64,000 bases of DNA from Klebsiella sp. RHBSTW-00484 (GCF_013705725.1 NZ_CP055481.1:5518001-5582000); one strand, 5' to 3'. Positions 35,750 to 45,226 are shown, counted from the stretch's first letter. A program made the numbers and translations. The notes: generated by a model from the sequence alone, not told the origin.

Positions 35750-37479
35750 AATTCTGGCCCCAGACCGATGTAAAACTGCAAACCGTGCTCTTCTTTGTCG
35801 CCTATCGGCCTGGCGATATCCAGCTTGATCGGCCCGACCGGCGACTGCCAGCGCACGCCCATGCCCGCGCCGGTTTTGAAATCACTCTTACGGATATCGC
35901 TCACCGCTTCGCCGCTGTCGACGAACACCGCGCCCCACCACTTACCGGTCACGTTGTACTGATATTCCAGCGAGCCGGTAGCCAGCTTCGAGGCCCCCAT
36001 CAGCTTGCCATCATCGTCTTTAGGCGAGATAGATTTGTATTTATACCCACGAATGCTGCGGTCGCCACCGGCGAAGAAACGCAGATCTGGCGGGACCTTG
36101 CTGAAGTTATCGGCTTCAATCCAGCCGAGGTTACCGCGCACCACGAAGCGGTGGCGATCGTAGAGGGTACGGATCCAGACGTCCTGCGCCTGCATCACGA
36201 TAAAGTTAATGTCCGAGCCCCACATGGTGTTGGAGTAGTCCACCGAGTAGCGCTGCGAATCACCCCAGGTCGGCATCAGGCCGCCGCGCGAACGGGTACG
36301 GTTCACCGACACGCCCGGATAGATCAGCATCGTGGTGTTGGTGACGTTGGCCTGGGTAAAGTGGTCAAGGCTCCAGCGCAGATTGAGCGCGCGCTGCCAG
36401 CCGCTCGACATCTCCCAGTAGCGCGACACGGCCAGAGTTGTGGAATCGGCTTTGGTGTCGTTGAGATCCGTACGCTTGAAGCCGCCCTGCATCAGGTAGT
36501 ACTGTTCCAGCGGGCTTTTTAACAGCGGGACTTTATAGCTGAAATCGAGCTGCTGTTCAGGGGCGGAAACGCTGAGGCTGGAGGTCAGGCTATGACCGTA
36601 GGAGTTCATCCACGGCTTTTTCCACGTCCCTTTGACGCGCGGTCCGACGTCGGTGGAATAGCCGACGCCGGTTTCAACGGTATTCTCTTTACGCGGGGAG
36701 ACCACGCCTTGTAAAGGCAGAACTTTGGTCTGGCGAGACTTTTCAAACTGCGGTGCCACAACGACAGAGCTAAACCAGCCGGTTGCCGCCAGGCGGCGGT
36801 TGAGTTCGGCTAAATCCTGCGAGGTGTAGTAGTCGCCCTGCTTAAACGGCACCAGGTTTTGCAGGTATTCGTCGCGAATCTGCGAACCTTCAAAGGTCAC
36901 AGGGCCAAAACGGTAGCGTTCGCCGCTGTTGTAGTCGATATCCCAGAAGGCCTGATGTCTGTCGAGAGAGACGCCGAGCTGGCTTTTATTAAACTCGCTA
37001 TCAAAATAGCCTTTACGCAGCGCAACGCGAGTCAGGGAGCTTTTGAAGCCATCATAGTCGCTGTGATTCAGCACGGTACCGATAGCCGGGCGCGTTTTGA
37101 GCAGATCCAGATAATCGCTATCAGTACGCGCTCCACCGCGCAGAATAACCTCAGTGCCGCCAATACGCACCGGCTCACCGGGCGTGACTTTGGCAATCAG
37201 CACCTGGCGGCCCTTCTTCGGCGGTGGACGTAAATCAAAATCGATCGTCGGTTCGTAGTAGCCCAGCGCTTTCAGGCCTTCGCGGATGGCGTCATCAACG
37301 CGCGCACGGAAGCGCCGGTCCGGCGTCACTTCATCGCTCTGGATCGTGGATAGTTGGGCGCGGACGTTTTTTTCCAGTTCCCCGGATAACCCCTCAACCT
37401 GCAAACGCACGCTCGCTGCGCTGGCGACCCCGCTGACCAGCAAAAGGCTGGTGATACATAACTGGCGGATTTGTAGCAC
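35746..37479 (-). CDS. tamA: Outer-membrane assembly factor TamA
   Basis: The 577-residue Omp85-family protein has a signal peptide (1-21, ending GVASAAS), three POTRA domains (about 22-265) and a 16-strand barrel. The conserved barrel motif [16 protein letters not shown] lies near residue 470, and the end [12 protein letters not shown] is typical of an outer-membrane barrel. It partners TamB. It is divergent from msrA with a 218-bp gap, as in E. coli. Confidence 0.97.
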   Translation of the reverse strand: MLQIRQLCITSLLLVSGVASAASVRLQVEGLSGELEKNVRAQLSTIQSDEVTPDRRFRARVDDAIREGLKALGYYEPTIDFDLRPPPKKGRQVLIAKVTPGEPVRIGGTEVILRGGARTDSDYLDLLKTRPAIGTVLNHSDYDGFKSSLTRVALRKGYFDSEFNKSQLGVSLDRHQAFWDIDYNSGERYRFGPVTFEGSQIRDEYLQNLVPFKQGDYYTSQDLAELNRRLAATGWFSSVVVAPQFEKSRQTKVLPLQGVVSPRKENTVETGVGYSTDVGPRVKGTWKKPWMNSYGHSLTSSLSVSAPEQQLDFSYKVPLLKSPLEQYYLMQGGFKRTDLNDTKADSTTLAVSRYWEMSSGWQRALNLRWSLDHFTQANVTNTTMLIYPGVSVNRTRSRGGLMPTWGDSQRYSVDYSNTMWGSDINFIVMQAQDVWIRTLYDRHRFVVRGNLGWIEADNFSKVPPDLRFFAGGDRSIRGYKYKSISPKDDDGKLMGASKLATGSLEYQYNVTGKWWGAVFVDSGEAVSDIRKSDFKTGAGMGVRWQSPVGPIKLDIARPIGDKEEHGLQFYIGLGPEL

Positions 37480-37617
37480 GTTTTCTCCTGAATATCCTTG
37501 TTTCCCCCCGAAGGAAACGAAAGTGCCGCTCCACGGCTTAACAAAACCCTAACAACTAAGGGTTGAAAAAGTGACGATAGCCCAAATTATTCTTATGGTT
37601 AAATCTAGACGTATTGA

Positions 37618-37644
37618 GCGTGTCTATTGTGTTAAAAGACACGC
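37618..37644 (+). promoter_or_regulatory. Hairpin in the msrA upstream region
   Basis: GCGTGTCT pairs with AGACACGC over 8 bp with an 11-nt loop, 54 bp before the msrA GTG. It may fold in the msrA leader or mark a protein site. No regulator is recognised. Confidence 0.35.
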
Positions 37645-37697
37645 TTCGTTACAACCTTAACCACATTAACCACATTTTCTGTTTTGAGAGGCCAACC

Positions 37698-38336
37698 GTG
37701 AGTCTATTTGATAAAACGCATCTTGTCGCCCAAGCGGATGCGCTGCCGGGGCGCAACACGCCAATGCCGGTAGCCACACTCCACGCCGTTAATGGCCACT
37801 CGATGACTAACGTACCTGCAGGAATGGAAATCGCCCTGTTTGCCATGGGCTGTTTCTGGGGCGTCGAACGCCTGTTCTGGCAGTTGCCTGGCGTTTACAG
37901 CACCGCTGCTGGATACACTGGCGGCTATACGCCAAACCCGACCTATCGCGAAGTGTGCAGCGGCGATACCGGTCATGCCGAAGCCGTGCGCGTGGTCTAC
38001 GATCCGCAGGTCATCAGCTATGATCAGCTGCTACAGGTATTCTGGGAAAATCACGACCCGGCACAGGGGATGCAGCAGGGTAACGACCACGGTACGCAAT
38101 ATCGCTCCGCGATTTATCCGCTGACCCCAGAGCAGAGTGAAGCGGCGAAGACCAGCCTGGCGCGTTTTCAGGCGGCAATGAATGAAGCGAACGACACCCG
38201 CGCGATCACCACCGAAATCGCCACAGCGAAACCGTTCTATTATGCGGAAGATGACCACCAGCAGTATCTGCATAAGAACCCGTATGGATACTGCGGTATC
38301 GGCGGGATTGGCGTTTGTTTACCGCCGCAGGCCTGA
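37698..38336 (+). CDS. msrA: Peptide methionine-(S)-sulfoxide reductase MsrA
   Basis: The 212-residue enzyme carries catalytic Cys52 in [13 protein letters not shown] and the two recycling cysteines in [14 protein letters not shown]. It repairs oxidised methionine using thioredoxin. The start is a GTG (GTG AGT CTA TTT), which gives the exact E. coli length; an upstream ATG frame is not conserved. It is followed by a strong terminator. Confidence 0.97.
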   Translation: MSLFDKTHLVAQADALPGRNTPMPVATLHAVNGHSMTNVPAGMEIALFAMGCFWGVERLFWQLPGVYSTAAGYTGGYTPNPTYREVCSGDTGHAEAVRVVYDPQVISYDQLLQVFWENHDPAQGMQQGNDHGTQYRSAIYPLTPEQSEAAKTSLARFQAAMNEANDTRAITTEIATAKPFYYAEDDHQQYLHKNPYGYCGIGGIGVCLPPQA

Positions 38337-38422
38337 TTTCACCGATCGGCAAGCCGCCGGGTTGAATAATTAACGCTCTGGCGGCTTTACAGTACCTTAC
38401 GCTATACTACCCCGTGTTATCG

Positions 38423-38451
38423 CCGGTCCAGAGCCTTCGGACCGGTTTTTT
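38423..38451 (+). terminator. msrA terminator
   Basis: CCGGTCC and GGACCGG form a 7-bp perfect stem followed directly by six T residues, 87 bp after the msrA stop. It is a textbook intrinsic terminator. Confidence 0.85.
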
Positions 38452-38515
38452 GTGAATTCCACTTAGCGTTATCCACTTCCCTTCCGAGGATCTGATCCCA
38501 ACGGTCAGATAAGAT

Positions 38516-39859
38516 ATGTTAAACAGTATTTTAGTAATACTTTGTCTGATAGCCGTCAGTGCGTTCTTTTCGATATCGGAAATTTCGCTGGCCGCGTCAC
38601 GTAAAATCAAACTCAAACTGCTGGCCGATGATGGCAACGTCAACGCTCAACGCGTGCTCAAAATGCAGGAAAACCCCGGTATGTTCTTCACCGTGGTGCA
38701 AATCGGCCTTAACGCGGTAGCAATTCTTGGCGGTATCGTCGGCGACGCTGCATTTTCACCGGCTTTTCACGGCCTGCTGAGCCGCTATTTATCACCGGAG
38801 CTCTCCGAGCAGTTAAGCTTTATCATCTCCTTTACCCTGGTCACCAGCCTGTTCATCTTGTTTGCTGACCTGACTCCGAAACGCATCGGTATGATTGCGC
38901 CCGAAGCCGTCGCTTTGCGCATCATCAACCCGATGCGCTTCTGCCTGTTTATCTTCCGCCCGCTGGTGTGGTTGTTTAACGGCATGGCCAATAACATCTT
39001 CCGCATCTTCAAAATTCCAATGGTGCGTAAAGATGACATTACCTCCGATGATGTCTACGCGGTGTTTGAAGCCGGGGCGCTGGCCGGGGTGCTGCGTAAG
39101 CAGGAACATGAGCTGATTGAGAACGTGTTCGAGCTGGAATCACGCACCGTGCCTTCATCAATGACCTCACGTGAAAACGTCATCTGGTTCGATCTGCATG
39201 AAGATGAACAGAGCCTGAAGAATAAGGTGGCGGAACATCCGCACTCCAAATTCCTGGTCTGTAATGAAGATATCGACCACATCATCGGTTACGTTGACTC
39301 CAAAGACCTGCTGAACCGCGTGCTGGCGAACCAGAGCCTGGTGCTGACCGGCGGCGTGCAAATTCGCAATACGCTGATTGTTCCGGATACCTTGACGCTA
39401 TCTGAAGCGCTGGAAAGCTTCAAAACCGCCGGTGAAGACTTCGCGGTGATCATGAACGAGTATGCGCTGGTAGTCGGGATTATCACCCTTAACGACGTGA
39501 TGACCACCCTGATGGGCGACCTGGTTGGTCAGGGGCTGGAAGAGCAGATCGTCGCGCGCGATGAAAACTCCTGGCTGATTGACGGCGGCACGCCAATTGA
39601 CGACGTGATGCGGGTGCTGGATATCGATGATTTCCCGCAGTCCGGCAATTACGAGACCATTGGCGGCTTTATGATGTTTATGCTGCGGAAAATCCCCAAA
39701 CGCACCGATGCGGTGAAATTCTCCGGCTATAAGTTCGAAGTGGTGGATATCGACAACTATCGCATCGACCAGCTGCTGGTGACCCGCATCGACAATAAAC
39801 CGACGGTGCTGGTACCTAAACTGCCGGATGCCGCGGATAAAGAAAAAGAGTCGGCGTAA
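38516..39859 (+). CDS. ytfL: YtfL/PaeA, DUF21-CBS-CorC_HlyC inner-membrane protein
   Basis: The 447-residue protein has an N-terminal DUF21 membrane domain (about 1-190, beginning MLNSILVILCLIAVSAFFSISEISL), a CBS pair (about 205-335) and a C-terminal CorC/HlyC domain (about 345-430). It matches E. coli YtfL (PaeA), reported to help cells survive high putrescine and cadaverine, apparently as an exporter. It is a single-gene unit ended by a clear terminator. Confidence 0.95.
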   Translation: MLNSILVILCLIAVSAFFSISEISLAASRKIKLKLLADDGNVNAQRVLKMQENPGMFFTVVQIGLNAVAILGGIVGDAAFSPAFHGLLSRYLSPELSEQLSFIISFTLVTSLFILFADLTPKRIGMIAPEAVALRIINPMRFCLFIFRPLVWLFNGMANNIFRIFKIPMVRKDDITSDDVYAVFEAGALAGVLRKQEHELIENVFELESRTVPSSMTSRENVIWFDLHEDEQSLKNKVAEHPHSKFLVCNEDIDHIIGYVDSKDLLNRVLANQSLVLTGGVQIRNTLIVPDTLTLSEALESFKTAGEDFAVIMNEYALVVGIITLNDVMTTLMGDLVGQGLEEQIVARDENSWLIDGGTPIDDVMRVLDIDDFPQSGNYETIGGFMMFMLRKIPKRTDAVKFSGYKFEVVDIDNYRIDQLLVTRIDNKPTVLVPKLPDAADKEKESA

Positions 39860-39890
39860 TTTTTTCTCGAACACAATCGTGCCCGCTGTT

Positions 39891-39993
39891 CCTGCCGGGC
39901 GGCGGCTGACGCCTTGCCCGGCCTACAAAACCCACACTATCAACGAATTCCGCATTTGTCGTAGGCCCGGTAAGGCGCTAGCCGCCACCGGGC
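39891..39993. repeat. BIME (paired REP elements) after ytfL
   Basis: Two inverted REP units (39891-39925 and 39960-39993) share GCCGGGCGGCGGCTGACGCC-like and GTAGGCCCGGTAAGGCG-like stems in opposite orientation. They form a BIME in the ytfL 3-prime region. Confidence 0.85.
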
Positions 39994-40027
39994 GATTCCA
40001 GAGAAGTGCACTTTACCAATAAACTGA

Positions 40028-40052
40028 GGTGGATTAAAAATCCGCCTTTTTT
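40028..40052 (+). terminator. ytfL terminator
   Basis: GGTGGATT pairs with AATCCGCC (one G-U pair), loop AAA, followed by six T residues. It separates ytfL and its BIME from the upstream control region of the glycoside operon. Confidence 0.8.
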
Positions 40053-40062
40053 ATTGCCCGAA

Positions 40063-40078
40063 TGTGAAGCGGCTCACG
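40063..40078. promoter_or_regulatory. CRP binding site
   Basis: TGTGA-AGCGGC-TCACG matches the CRP consensus at 9 of 10 core bases. It lies just upstream of the AraC-like half-sites, the same order as in the arabinose promoter of E. coli. Confidence 0.65.
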
Positions 40079-40089
40079 CCTCACTGGTG

Positions 40090-40127
40090 ATAGCAGATTT
40101 TTACTGCTCCATAGCGAAACTTTCATG
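40090..40127 (+). promoter_or_regulatory. Tandem AraC-like half-sites with 21-bp spacing
   Basis: Two direct repeats begin ATAGC at 40090 and 40111, exactly 21 bp apart, and agree at 11 of 17 positions. The E. coli araI1-araI2 half-sites (TAGC...) have the same direct orientation and 21-bp period. An AraC paralogue is encoded in the same operon. A weak -10 (GTAACT, 40148-40153) could follow. The repeats are seen; binding is inferred. Confidence 0.55.
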
Positions 40128-40164
40128 ACTCCCCCTTACGCAAAAAGGTAACTTTGCTCGCGAC

Positions 40165-40431
40165 TATACCCAAAATAATTCGAGTTGCAGGACAAGGCAC
40201 TCGTGCCTTGAACAGCGCTTGCGCTGGCCCCGAAGGGGCGAGGCCGCAGGCCGAGTAACGCGGCGACGCAGTGAATCCCCAGGAGCTTACTTTAGTAAGT
40301 GACTGGGGTGAGCGAGGACAAATTCGTCAGGAACGAATTTGAACGCTGTTCACAGCGCCCGTGAGGGCGAGGCCCAGGGATGGGCCGAGTATTGCCAACG
40401 CACAAGCAACTTGAAGTATGAAGGGTATATA
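40165..40431. repeat. Enlarged ERIC element in the operon leader
   Basis: The ends (TATACCCAAAATAATTCGAG and CTTGAAGTATGAAGGGTATA) and the central palindrome (GTGAATCCCCAGGAGCTTAC...GTAAGTGACTGGGGTGAGC) are ERIC. The element is 267 bp instead of 127, because each arm carries a related insertion of about 70 bp with GGGGCGAGGCC- and GGGCGAGGCCC-like cores. It lies between the probable promoter and the first start codon. Confidence 0.85.
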
Positions 40432-40467
40432 CGATCATATTCCTGCATAAAGGAAGCGAGGGTTACC

Positions 40468-41700
40468 ATGATAGAATCAAATAAAAATTACTATATAAGC
40501 TGTCTGTTTTTCCTGTTCTTCTTTATTGGCTGGGGATGCTGCTACCCCTATTTATCTCTGTGGCTGACGGAGACTATCGGTATTAATTACACCGATGTAG
40601 GTCTGGTTTATTCCTTCACTGCGATTATTGCCGTTTGCGTTCAGCCATTATTTGGATTTGTGTCTGATAAATTAGTTTACCGTAAGAATCTGATGTGGAT
40701 GCTGGCGATAATTATTACCTTATTCGCGCCCTACTGGATTTACGTCTTCGCCCCCCTATTAAAAATTAACGTCTTTCTCGGCGCGCTGGCAGGCGGCATC
40801 TATATTGGTCTGGCCTACGGTGCAGGCTGTGGTATTTGCGAAGCCTACATTGATAAGGTCAGCCGCGCTTCCGGGTTTGAGTTTGGCCGCGCCAGAATGT
40901 TTGGCGGCATTGGCGCCGCTATCGGCACCTTTGCGGCAGGTAAGCTCTACGGGATCGACCAGAATATGATTTTCTGGCTGGCCAGCTGTGCCGGGGTTTG
41001 CCTGCTGGTGATTGTCTGGAAAATGCAGATTGATACCCGTAAACAAGGTGCAATGCAGCCTGGCAAGGCTTCACCGGTCACCTTAAGCGATGCCACATCG
41101 CTGCTGAAAATGAAGAAATTCTGGTTTTTCGCCATTTATATGGTTGGCGTTGGCGCGGTGTATGAAACCTACGATCAACAGTTCGCCATCTATTACAGCC
41201 ACTTCTTTGAGAGCAAAGCACGCGGCGCAGAGGTCTTCGGCTATTTAACCACCGGTCAGATTTTCCTTGATGCCATCGTGATGTTCTTCGCCCCGTGGTT
41301 CGTCAATAAAATTGGCCCGAAAAACGCCCTGCTGTACTGCGGCATGATTATGAGCCTACGTATTATCGGTTCCGCCTGGGCTGTCGGTCCGGTCTCCATC
41401 AGCCTGATTAAACTGCTCCACGGTTTCGAAAGTTCAGTCCTGCTCGTTGCGGCATTAAAATATATTTTTGCCAATTTCAACCCGATGCTTTCCGCCACCG
41501 TTTATTTAATCGGCTTCCAGTTTTCTAAAAGCTTTAGTTCTATTTTCCTTTCTACCGGTATCGGCCATATGTACCAGAGCATGGGCTTTACCAGCAGCTA
41601 CATCGTTCTCGGCGGTATTGCGCTGTGCTTTACGCTGATTTCGTTTATTACTCTCGACAAAGCCCGAACTTTTGTTCCACAGCCGATCCCCGCGCATTAA
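40468..41700 (+). CDS. LacY-family oligosaccharide:proton symporter
   Basis: The 410-residue MFS protein aligns without gaps to large parts of LacY. Conserved are Glu125 and Arg143 (LacY E126/R144, in CEAYIDKVSRASGFEFGRARMFG), the arginine of MSLRIIGS (R302), and Lys, His and Glu of IKLLHGFE (K319, H322, E325). Two sugar-contact residues differ: LacY Trp151 is Ala (GGIGAAIG) and Glu269 is Ile (TTGQIFLDA). Proton coupling should be intact while sugar choice is altered. The true ATG is at 40468 (AAGGAAGCGAGGG upstream); an earlier in-frame ATG lies inside the ERIC element. It is cotranscribed with a GH42 glycosidase. Confidence 0.88.
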   Translation: MIESNKNYYISCLFFLFFFIGWGCCYPYLSLWLTETIGINYTDVGLVYSFTAIIAVCVQPLFGFVSDKLVYRKNLMWMLAIIITLFAPYWIYVFAPLLKINVFLGALAGGIYIGLAYGAGCGICEAYIDKVSRASGFEFGRARMFGGIGAAIGTFAAGKLYGIDQNMIFWLASCAGVCLLVIVWKMQIDTRKQGAMQPGKASPVTLSDATSLLKMKKFWFFAIYMVGVGAVYETYDQQFAIYYSHFFESKARGAEVFGYLTTGQIFLDAIVMFFAPWFVNKIGPKNALLYCGMIMSLRIIGSAWAVGPVSISLIKLLHGFESSVLLVAALKYIFANFNPMLSATVYLIGFQFSKSFSSIFLSTGIGHMYQSMGFTSSYIVLGGIALCFTLISFITLDKARTFVPQPIPAH

Positions 41701-41718
41701 TTTAAGGAGGTAAATTTT

Positions 41719-43728
41719 ATGTCTGCTTTATATTATGGTGTTGCTTATTACGATGAATATATGCCAGAAGATCGGCTGGCGAAAGATATCGCCTTAATGC
41801 AGGAAACGGGCATTAACGTGGTACGTATTGCCGAGTCCACCTGGAGCACCCTTGAGCCGCAAGAAGGGGTATTCAACTTCTACCATATCGACCGGGTACT
41901 GGACGCCATGCATGAAGCCGGGATCGCGGTAATTATCGGCACACCGACCTACGCCGTCCCGACCTGGCTGGTGGCGAAACACCCGGACATTCTGGTCACT
42001 ACTGTGGACGGGCTGCAAAAATATGGCCCACGACAGATCATGGATATCGTTAACCCGACCTTTCGTCGCTATGCTGAAAAAATTATCCGTACCCTGATGG
42101 CCCACGTGCAGCACCATCCGGCGATTATTGGCTGGCAGCTGGATAACGAAACCAAGCATTACGATAATATCGGCCGCTATATGCAGGAAGGCTTTGTGCG
42201 CAGCCTGCAAGAGCAATATTCCGATCTGGCGCAGTTGAATAAAGACTTTGGTCTGGATTACTGGAGCAACCGCATCGATAGCTGGCAGGATTTTCCGCCG
42301 GTCGAAAATACCATTAACGCCAGTCTCGCCTGCGCGTTTTCTCGCTACCAGCGCCAGCAGGTGACGGAATATCTGGCCTGGCAGGCGGAGATCGTGCGCG
42401 AATATGCGCAGCCGCAGCAGTTTGTCACCCATAACTTCGATTTTGAATGGCGCGGTTACTCCTATGGCGTGCAGCCGCGAGTCGATCACTTCGCGGCTGC
42501 ACAGGCGCTGGATATTGCCGGTGTCGATATCTATCACCCGAGCCAAAAGCATCTGACCGGGCGGGAAATCGCTTTTGGCGGTGCTATCACCCGTTCGCTA
42601 AAGCAGGGCCAGAACTACTTCGTACTGGAGACCCAGGCACAGGGCTTCGCCCAATGGACACCCTACCCCGGTCAGCTACGTCTACAGGCTTTTAGCCACG
42701 TGGCATCCGGTGCGGCGATGGTCTCCTACTGGCACTGGCATTCAATTCATAACGCATTCGAGACCTACTGGAAGGGGTTGCTGAGCCATGACTTCTCGCG
42801 CAACGCGACCTGGCAGGAAGCCACCACTATCGGCGCTGACTTCGCCCGTCTGTCGCCACAGTTGGCGGATCTGCGGGCAGAAAACGACGTCGCGCTGCTG
42901 GTAAGCAATGAGGCGATGGACGCCCTAAACCAGTTCCGCCCCGGCGACGCGCAGGGCAATATTTACAACGATATTTTCCGCCGTTTCCATGATGCGCTGT
43001 ACGACCACAATATCAGCGTCGATATCATCCACGACGTCAACGAAGAGACCTCGCGCTATCGCACGCTGGTTATCCCCGGGTTATACGCCGCCGACGATGG
43101 CCTGCTGGAGCGGATCAACCGCTATATTGAACAGGGCGGCAGAGCGCTTATCGGCTTTAAATCAGGCTTTAGCGATGAAAACGTGAAGGTGCGTAGCGGC
43201 ACGCAGCCGGGGATTTTGCACCGGGCCTGCGGTGTGAGCTACAGTCAGTTCACTCTGCCGGAGGAGACCACGGTGGCCTCATGCAGCGCAGCGATCGACT
43301 GCAGCAAGGATAACCAGGCCGAGCTATGGATGGAGCTGCTGACGCCGGATTCCGGCACCCGCACGTTATTACGTTATCAGCATCCGGCGTGGGGCGAATA
43401 TGCTGCCGCCACCGAGGCGGATTACGGTCAGGGACGGGCGATTTACGTGGGCTTCCTGCCGCAGAAGACGCTGATTAGCCAGCTGTTTGACGCCCTGACC
43501 GCGGGTCTGGATCTGCACTCGCGCACGTCTGAATATCGTTATCCGCTGGTGGTCAAAAAGATGCGCAATCGCGATGGCAACAGCATCCACTTCTTGTTCA
43601 ACTACTCCGGTGAGCCGCTGGAGTTTATCAGCGAAACGGCGGGCAACGCGCTGTTGAGCGGGGATGAAGTGCGCTGCGGCCAGCCGTTGCGTCTCAAGGC
43701 ATGGGAATTTAGTATCATCGAAAGTTAA
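41719..43728 (+). CDS. GH42 beta-galactosidase family glycoside hydrolase
   Basis: The 669-residue enzyme shows the GH42 layout: a catalytic TIM barrel (about 1-385) with acid/base Glu144 (WQLDNETKHYD) and nucleophile Glu304 (FVLETQAQGFAQW), a trimerisation domain (about 390-590) and a small C-terminal beta domain. It lacks a signal peptide, so it acts on imported oligosaccharides in the cytoplasm. GH42 enzymes split terminal beta-galactosides, and some accept alpha-L-arabinopyranosides, which have the same ring without C6. AAGGAGGT gives strong initiation, 18 bp after the symporter stop. Confidence 0.92.
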   Translation: MSALYYGVAYYDEYMPEDRLAKDIALMQETGINVVRIAESTWSTLEPQEGVFNFYHIDRVLDAMHEAGIAVIIGTPTYAVPTWLVAKHPDILVTTVDGLQKYGPRQIMDIVNPTFRRYAEKIIRTLMAHVQHHPAIIGWQLDNETKHYDNIGRYMQEGFVRSLQEQYSDLAQLNKDFGLDYWSNRIDSWQDFPPVENTINASLACAFSRYQRQQVTEYLAWQAEIVREYAQPQQFVTHNFDFEWRGYSYGVQPRVDHFAAAQALDIAGVDIYHPSQKHLTGREIAFGGAITRSLKQGQNYFVLETQAQGFAQWTPYPGQLRLQAFSHVASGAAMVSYWHWHSIHNAFETYWKGLLSHDFSRNATWQEATTIGADFARLSPQLADLRAENDVALLVSNEAMDALNQFRPGDAQGNIYNDIFRRFHDALYDHNISVDIIHDVNEETSRYRTLVIPGLYAADDGLLERINRYIEQGGRALIGFKSGFSDENVKVRSGTQPGILHRACGVSYSQFTLPEETTVASCSAAIDCSKDNQAELWMELLTPDSGTRTLLRYQHPAWGEYAAATEADYGQGRAIYVGFLPQKTLISQLFDALTAGLDLHSRTSEYRYPLVVKKMRNRDGNSIHFLFNYSGEPLEFISETAGNALLSGDEVRCGQPLRLKAWEFSIIES

Positions 43729-43757
43729 TCAGGCAGCGGCGCTCAGGCGGGGGAAAT

Positions 43758-44630
43758 ATGGAGCTGGATATCAACGAGTTACTCAATTTCTCACCCTTGA
43801 TGAAGACCTTTACCTTCAACGCCTGGGTCGTCGCGGGCTTTACCCCCATCACTCGCGGTTCAAAGCTGGACTACTACATTAACCGCCCACAGGGAATGAA
43901 AGGCTATATCATCAATCTGACCCTGCGTGGGCAGGCACGCGCCAAAGCGGGCGACGGCTCGCTTCTGTTTCGTGAAAACGATCTTTTGCTATTCCCGCCC
44001 GGCGTGGCTCACCATTATGGGCGGGACGAACACAGCGAGTACTGGGATCATTTATGGATCTACTTCATCCCCCGGCCCTATTGGATAGACTGGCTGAAAT
44101 GGGATCAATCCACCCACGGTATCGGCAAAACAACGGTTAACGATCCTGAGCAGTTGCAAAATCTGCGCGATCTTTTCTATGAGGTCATCCGCCATCACTC
44201 CGCATCCGCTCCACTTTCGGAAGCGCTGGCGATGAATGCGCTGGAGCGCCTGATCCTCAGTTGCTTCCAGCTACAGCCGATCAGCAATCGCCACGCCCAC
44301 GATCCACGAATTAACGCCATCTGCGACTACCTCAACGAGAATATTGCGCAGGAGATTAAGATTGAGACTCTGGCGGCGATGGTTTTTATCTCCCCGTCGC
44401 GACTGGCGCATCTGTTCAAAAATGAGCTGGGACAAACGGTATATGCCTGGCGCGAGACCCAGCGTATCAACCGCGCTAAGTGGCTGATCCAGAGTACTTC
44501 GCTGCCGCTTAATAAAATCGCGCTGTCGGTGGGTTATGGAGATCCGGTCTATTTCACGCGAATTTTCCGTAAACATAACGGCATCCCGCCGGGCGAGTAC
44601 CGTAAACGCTATGCGGAAATGAAGGGATAA
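43758..44630 (+). CDS. AraC paralogue, sugar-responsive regulator of the glycoside operon
   Basis: The 290-residue protein is close to arabinose AraC in length and order: an N-terminal cupin (about 18-170) and two helix-turn-helix motifs (about 195-290, SPSRLAHLFK and VGYGDPVYFTRIFRK). Residues equivalent to the arabinose contacts are kept: Thr24 (AGFTPI), Arg38 (INRPQGMKGY), Tyr82 (HHYGR), His93 and Trp95 (DHLWIYF). The ligand may therefore be L-arabinose or a like-shaped pyranose. It is downstream of the enzyme it presumably controls, and the promoter has AraC-like spaced repeats. A terminator follows. Confidence 0.87.
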   Translation: MELDINELLNFSPLMKTFTFNAWVVAGFTPITRGSKLDYYINRPQGMKGYIINLTLRGQARAKAGDGSLLFRENDLLLFPPGVAHHYGRDEHSEYWDHLWIYFIPRPYWIDWLKWDQSTHGIGKTTVNDPEQLQNLRDLFYEVIRHHSASAPLSEALAMNALERLILSCFQLQPISNRHAHDPRINAICDYLNENIAQEIKIETLAAMVFISPSRLAHLFKNELGQTVYAWRETQRINRAKWLIQSTSLPLNKIALSVGYGDPVYFTRIFRKHNGIPPGEYRKRYAEMKG

Positions 44631-44645
44631 GCCCAGAAACATCAA

Positions 44646-44671
44646 CGGCTCCCGTTGGGAGCCGCCTTTTT
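44646..44671 (+). terminator. Terminator of the glycoside operon
   Basis: CGGCTCCC and GGGAGCCG form an 8-bp stem with a GTT loop, followed by CC and five T residues, 16 bp after the regulator stop. Confidence 0.85.
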
Positions 44672-44697
44672 ACCGTGTTGCCATACCACTATTCAGG

Positions 44698-44904
44698 TTA
44701 AGCCATCTCTGTTTGCAGACGGATAACCTGACGATTGACTTCGGACATCACTGACAAATGCAGCTTGTCCCTAACCTTCGGGATAAGGATTTTGCCCTTA
44801 TCGAACTCAAAAGCGCCAACATCCTTGATATACAAACGTCCACGGAACAGGATTTTCACGTACTTCGCTACTTGTAGCGGGTTGTAGCGTTGGAAAATTT
44901 TCAT
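44698..44904 (-). CDS. ytfK: YtfK, SpoT-stimulating stress protein (DUF1107)
   Basis: The 68-residue basic protein ([20 protein letters not shown]...) matches E. coli YtfK. In E. coli YtfK binds SpoT and raises (p)ppGpp under phosphate or fatty-acid limitation. The ATG at 44904 has GGAGACAAC upstream. It is monocistronic, with a TATAGT-like -10 near 44990 on the minus strand. Confidence 0.93.
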   Translation of the reverse strand: MKIFQRYNPLQVAKYVKILFRGRLYIKDVGAFEFDKGKILIPKVRDKLHLSVMSEVNRQVIRLQTEMA

Positions 44905-45226
44905 TGTTGTCTCCTGCCAGGGTTACGCTCTTGTGGTGCCACAGTTAGCCCACGTATCGGGAGCGCAAATTTTAATGCCCTGAAACTATAGTCCAGAATC
45001 TGAGTGATACCCAGTATGTATAAGTTTATTTACTCTTTGATGACATTAATTCAGAGTTTTCGTTTCAGGCATCCGATGAAGGTAGTATAAGTCGCCGATT
45101 TTGGACGAATTTGTGCGTTAACCCGCAAACTGGCACCATCATTGCGGGTAATGCTCATAGATCGCACTTATGATTAAAGAAGACCAAGTGGTCGGATCAC
45201 CTGCAAAAATAATAAAAGGAAATACC
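44905..45226. other. Divergent ytfK-ytfJ intergenic region
   Basis: This 322-bp AT-rich region should hold the promoters of ytfK and ytfJ. I see a minus-strand TATAGT (44987-44992 region) for ytfK but no convincing -35, no clear Pho box and no small gene. Confidence 0.4.

Noticed and set aside
40339..40467. N-terminal extension of the symporter, beginning in the ERIC element
   Set aside because: The extension is repeat-derived. The ATG at 40468 has a ribosome site and gives the LacY-type N-terminus.
44905..45226. Pho box upstream of ytfK
   Set aside because: A TGTCAT-like piece is present, but the second repeat is poor and the spacing is wrong.
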